Shown here: piece after piece, positions 51,381-54,974 of the stretch
Layout of the letters: every line of letters begins with the position of its first letter
Position numbering within the stretch: the first letter of the stretch is position 1
From: Solirubrobacterales bacterium
GTDB taxonomy: Bacteria > Actinomycetota > Thermoleophilia > Solirubrobacterales > JACPNS01
Assembly (NCBI GenBank): GCA_016185345.1
Contig: JACPNS010000016.1
Span: 1 to 54,974, forward strand
Direction of reading: 5' to 3'
Length of the DNA stretch: 54,974 nucleotides
The notes under the pieces: generated by a model
What the model saw: only the letters and a program-made list of their open reading frames with translations
Databases searched by the model: none
What the model was told of the DNA's origin: nothing
Program-made: the position numbers and the translations under genes

Positions 51381-52459
51381 GCCGGCTGGAACTGAAGAAT
51401 GTGCCCAACATCCGGGCGACTCTTGCCAGAGAGAACCGATTGATAGGCGGCGTCGATCGCGTCAAGGCCGATGTGTTCCTCGATCTCGAGCCAATCGTTC
51501 ACCGTCGGCGCGAAGGATTCCCAAGCCTTCTCGCTCCGCTCAAAGAACTCGCGCGCCCCCCAGTCCAGTCGGCGCTTCTCGATCCAGGAGGGGAGGAAGA
51601 AGAACTCCCTGCCGGGCGCCATCTCCGTCAAGCTGCTTTCTCGGCCCTGCCAGTGCGTGACGCCGACGATGACGGTTCGTTTCAGGTTTTCGCCAGCGAA
51701 GTCTGCGATCGCATCCAAGTTCGCGTCGTTGCCCGCGAAGTCGATCACGAGCATGGGGGAGTCACCGAGTTCGTCGATCTTGTCGTATGAGACAACGCGG
51801 TCGTAGTAGTCGGTCTTCCCGCAGAACTCGACGTTGCCCGGCGAGGTCAGGCCGACCAGCTAGAGTGTGCTCGCGGCGTGGTTGAGGCAGAATGCCGACG
51901 CGAGCGCGGTCTTGCTCGATGCGCTCGTCAGCACGGCGGTCTCCGCGCCGAACGCGTCGTTCGCGCCAACGAAATCCGCGACGCCGAACGAGGTGGTGAA
52001 CAGCGGGCGCCAGAGCGAGAGCTGATCTTCATCGGAGCTTCCAGGAAGACTCGCTTCATCGACGGTCATGTACTGCTGGTAGACAGCAGGCAGGTCCGCT
52101 CGATGAGGGGCGCCGTCCACGAACCCGCCGTCCGTGACGTGGGTCGGCGTGACCACCAAGTGCGTTGAGAGCGGGAAGTAACCGAAATACCGAGATCCGA
52201 CCGCGATCTGATCGGCGTTCGATTCGACGACGCTCGCATGCCCCCAGACTGGGACCGATCCGAACCCATCCTCGGCCGGGAAGAATTTCCAATAGCCCAT
52301 TGCGTCGCCCAGTACGGCATAGGTGATGTTGTTCGCGCTTAGACCAAAGCGCTCGATCTCAAGCAGAACGTCACCTGCACCGATCTCTGGAAACGGTCGC
52401 TCTGCGACTTTGGACCTGGACAGGTCATTGCGGTGAACCATGAAGTCGGTGATGGACAT
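51377..52459 (-). pseudogene. DUF2855 family protein gene with one in-frame amber codon
   Basis: The frame from ATG 52459 to 51377 encodes a 360-residue DUF2855 protein (a zinc-less quinone oxidoreductase-like family) interrupted only by TAG at codon 200 (51860-51862). Before it comes LTSASSKTALASAFCLNHAASTL; after it, in the same frame, VGLTSPGNVEFCGKTDYYDRVV, so the join falls between the usual SSKTA and GLTSPGN motifs and no residues are lost. Length and both halves look intact, so the change is recent, a sequencing error, or suppressed. TATGGT ends 7 nt before the ATG. Confidence 0.8.
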
Positions 52460-52466
52460 GGGAGCC

Positions 52467-52472
52467 ACCATA
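52467..52472 (-). promoter_or_regulatory. Candidate -10 (TATGGT) for the DUF2855 gene
   Basis: Minus-strand TATGGT ends 7 nt before the ATG at 52459, with no SD sequence. Confidence 0.45.
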
Positions 52473-52642
52473 CCTTGATCATGAAGCGGTTGGAGACACA
52501 TGCCCGATGGCCGCTCGGCTCTGATTCCGATGAGTTTCCGCTCGATTGCAAGAGCCTGGTTTCAGCCGTCCTCGCGCTGCTTACAGCGGGGGTGATCGTC
52601 CGCCGGTCTGGCGCCGTTTATGAAGTCACAAATGCGCTGATC

Positions 52643-53515
52643 TCAGCGCAGCTGCGCGATGGTGAGAGACGCCGAGACGGGGCGGGCGCCGCCGGCACTT
52701 GGAGTAATCGTCAGTGCGGGGAAGTTGCCGGTCGGGTTCACGACCGACAGGGCCGAGTTGATCGTGGTGGTCGTGACAAACGATTCACCGCTGATCGCCG
52801 TCGAACCGGTGAACCGGCCAACGACCGTGTAGGCAAGCTCGGTGCCGTTCAGGGACAGCATGAGCTGGCCGGGTTCGTCGACGGACACGTTGAACGCAAC
52901 GCGATACGTCCCAATGTCCGCAAGGTTGAAGGTGTCAGGCGTCAACCGCGTGATCGACCCGTCTGCCGGCCCGTCCTGTGGGAACTCGACTGCGGCTCCG
53001 GATGGCACGGTCGCGGGATTGTCCCCCGGCATCAACGCGAAGAACTGAGCGAACGCGGCGGGGCCAATCGCGCCGGTGGCTCCGGTCGCCCCGGGTGAAC
53101 CTGGGATGCCAACCGCGCCTGTGGCACCAGTTGCTCCGACAGCGCCGGGGGCACCCGCACTGCCTGGCGCCCCGGGGGCGCCTGCGGCGCCGATGGGGCC
53201 CATGGCCCCGCTGGCACCGATGGGTCCCTGCGCGCCAGGCGCGCCAGTTCTGCCTTGCGCGCCGGTCCTTCCGCGCGGTCCGGTTTTTCCGCGCAGACCA
53301 CGAGGTCCACGCTTACCGCGTGGTCCCGCCGGTCCTTGTGGTCCCGCACTCCCTCGTGACGAACCTGGGGCGTTCACGACTCCGTCGGCAGTAGCCAGTT
53401 CGTTCGTCCCTGCGGACGATGTCGTGCCGTTCGAAGTGGCGACGGAGCCAGCGAGGATCACAAGCAGGGCGAGCAGGGCGAAAAAACTTGGGTTCAGGAG
53501 GCGGCGGTATTCCAT
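52643..53515 (-). CDS. Collagen-like repeat protein with BclB-type C-terminal domain
   Basis: A 290-aa surface protein. An N-terminal membrane or signal segment (FFALLALLVILAGSVA) is followed by about 33 uninterrupted Gly-X-Y triplets (about 51-151); the first third is Arg/Lys-rich (GKRGPRGLRGKTGPRGRTG), the rest Ala/Pro/Thr-rich. Residues 152-290 closely resemble the C-terminal domain of Bacillus exosporium protein BclB: FFALMPGDNPATVPSGAAVE, TFNLADIGTYRVAFNVSV, MLSLNGTELAYTVVGR and a PVSASLTIAQLR end. It likely forms trimers outside the cell. The ATG at 53515 sits 7 nt after TACGGT; no SD sequence. Confidence 0.88.
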   Translation of the reverse strand: MEYRRLLNPSFFALLALLVILAGSVATSNGTTSSAGTNELATADGVVNAPGSSRGSAGPQGPAGPRGKRGPRGLRGKTGPRGRTGAQGRTGAPGAQGPIGASGAMGPIGAAGAPGAPGSAGAPGAVGATGATGAVGIPGSPGATGATGAIGPAAFAQFFALMPGDNPATVPSGAAVEFPQDGPADGSITRLTPDTFNLADIGTYRVAFNVSVDEPGQLMLSLNGTELAYTVVGRFTGSTAISGESFVTTTTINSALSVVNPTGNFPALTITPSAGGARPVSASLTIAQLR

Positions 53516-53522
53516 TCGGTAA

Positions 53523-53528
53523 ACCGTA
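53523..53528 (-). promoter_or_regulatory. Candidate -10 (TACGGT) for the collagen-like gene
   Basis: Minus-strand TACGGT ends 7 nt before the ATG at 53515. Confidence 0.45.
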
Positions 53529-53662
53529 CTCCCTTGAACGGTCATGGGCGTTTTCCGGTGTCGACCGTCACCTCCGGGCGCTGACTATGATCAGCCAGAT
53601 CCAGCACGGAGGCCCTTTCGCGCTCACCGCGAGCCTTCTGCCGACGTAAACACCAGATTTGA

Positions 53663-54974
<1,312 letters not shown>

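Overview
The window looks like part of the chromosome of a high-GC actinobacterium. An origin in the deep-branching class Thermoleophilia (Solirubrobacterales and relatives) is my inference, not something the sequence proves. Support comes from a 23S rRNA with an actinobacterial-type domain III insertion, SepF, a GarA-like FHA gene next to an Rv1828/FtsR-like MerR gene, an RsiG-like protein, a DesA3-type desaturase with its reductase, and many genes that look leaderless. A short HisG paired with HisZ argues against the classical Streptomyces and Mycobacterium lineages.

Layout. 1-4332: partial rrn operon (16S 3' end, spacer without tRNA, 23S, 5S, terminator). The 23S gene holds a 390-nt group I intron after the residue equivalent to E. 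coli U1931. It also lacks about 140 nt covering half of the peptidyl-transferase loop, so this copy is either misassembled or dead. 4315-7170: decayed response regulator, exported glycosidase-like lipoprotein, PhzF, and a divergent pair of small unknown genes whose shared upstream region carries two LexA-box-like palindromes. 7319-14366: murA followed by hisZ-G-D-B-H-A-F. 14368-21616: PQQ-type beta-propeller protein, then cca, yfiH, yggS, sepF, proC, yggT, yggU, lspA and rluD. 21774-30244: rpsB, tsf, pyrH, frr, uppS, cdsA, dxr, rseP, a GNAT remnant and ispG, joining translation, undecaprenyl/phospholipid and MEP isoprenoid synthesis. 30407-36817: exported glycosidase-like protein, proS, pgsA-like gene, tandem RsiG-like protein, zinc-ribbon FHA protein, MerR regulator and a small membrane protein. 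36858-43060: thioesterase, exported protein, nadE, an isolated PilB-type ATPase, and a c-di-AMP (ydaO-type) riboswitch in front of an RlpA-like gene. 43104-50268: TesB-like thioesterase, HAD phosphomutase with GH65 phosphorylase, two small genes, ferredoxin-type reductase and fatty-acid desaturase. 50341-54974: ABC-ATPase remnant, PrmC-like methyltransferase, a DUF2855 gene with one in-frame amber codon, a collagen-like protein with a Bacillus BclB-like C-terminal domain, and the 5' part of katG.

Across the window, 13 genes with no useful Shine-Dalgarno sequence have a TANNNT hexamer ending 6-9 nt before the start codon, the arrangement expected for leaderless mRNAs. Four of seven convergent gene pairs share their stop codons in a 4-nt tail-to-tail overlap. 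Four genes show decay: response regulator, GNAT, ABC ATPase and DUF2855. Second-messenger themes recur: a c-di-AMP riboswitch, a doubled RsiG-like c-di-GMP motif and an MshEN-like N-terminus on PilB. I see no CRISPR array, prophage, insertion sequence or tRNA gene.
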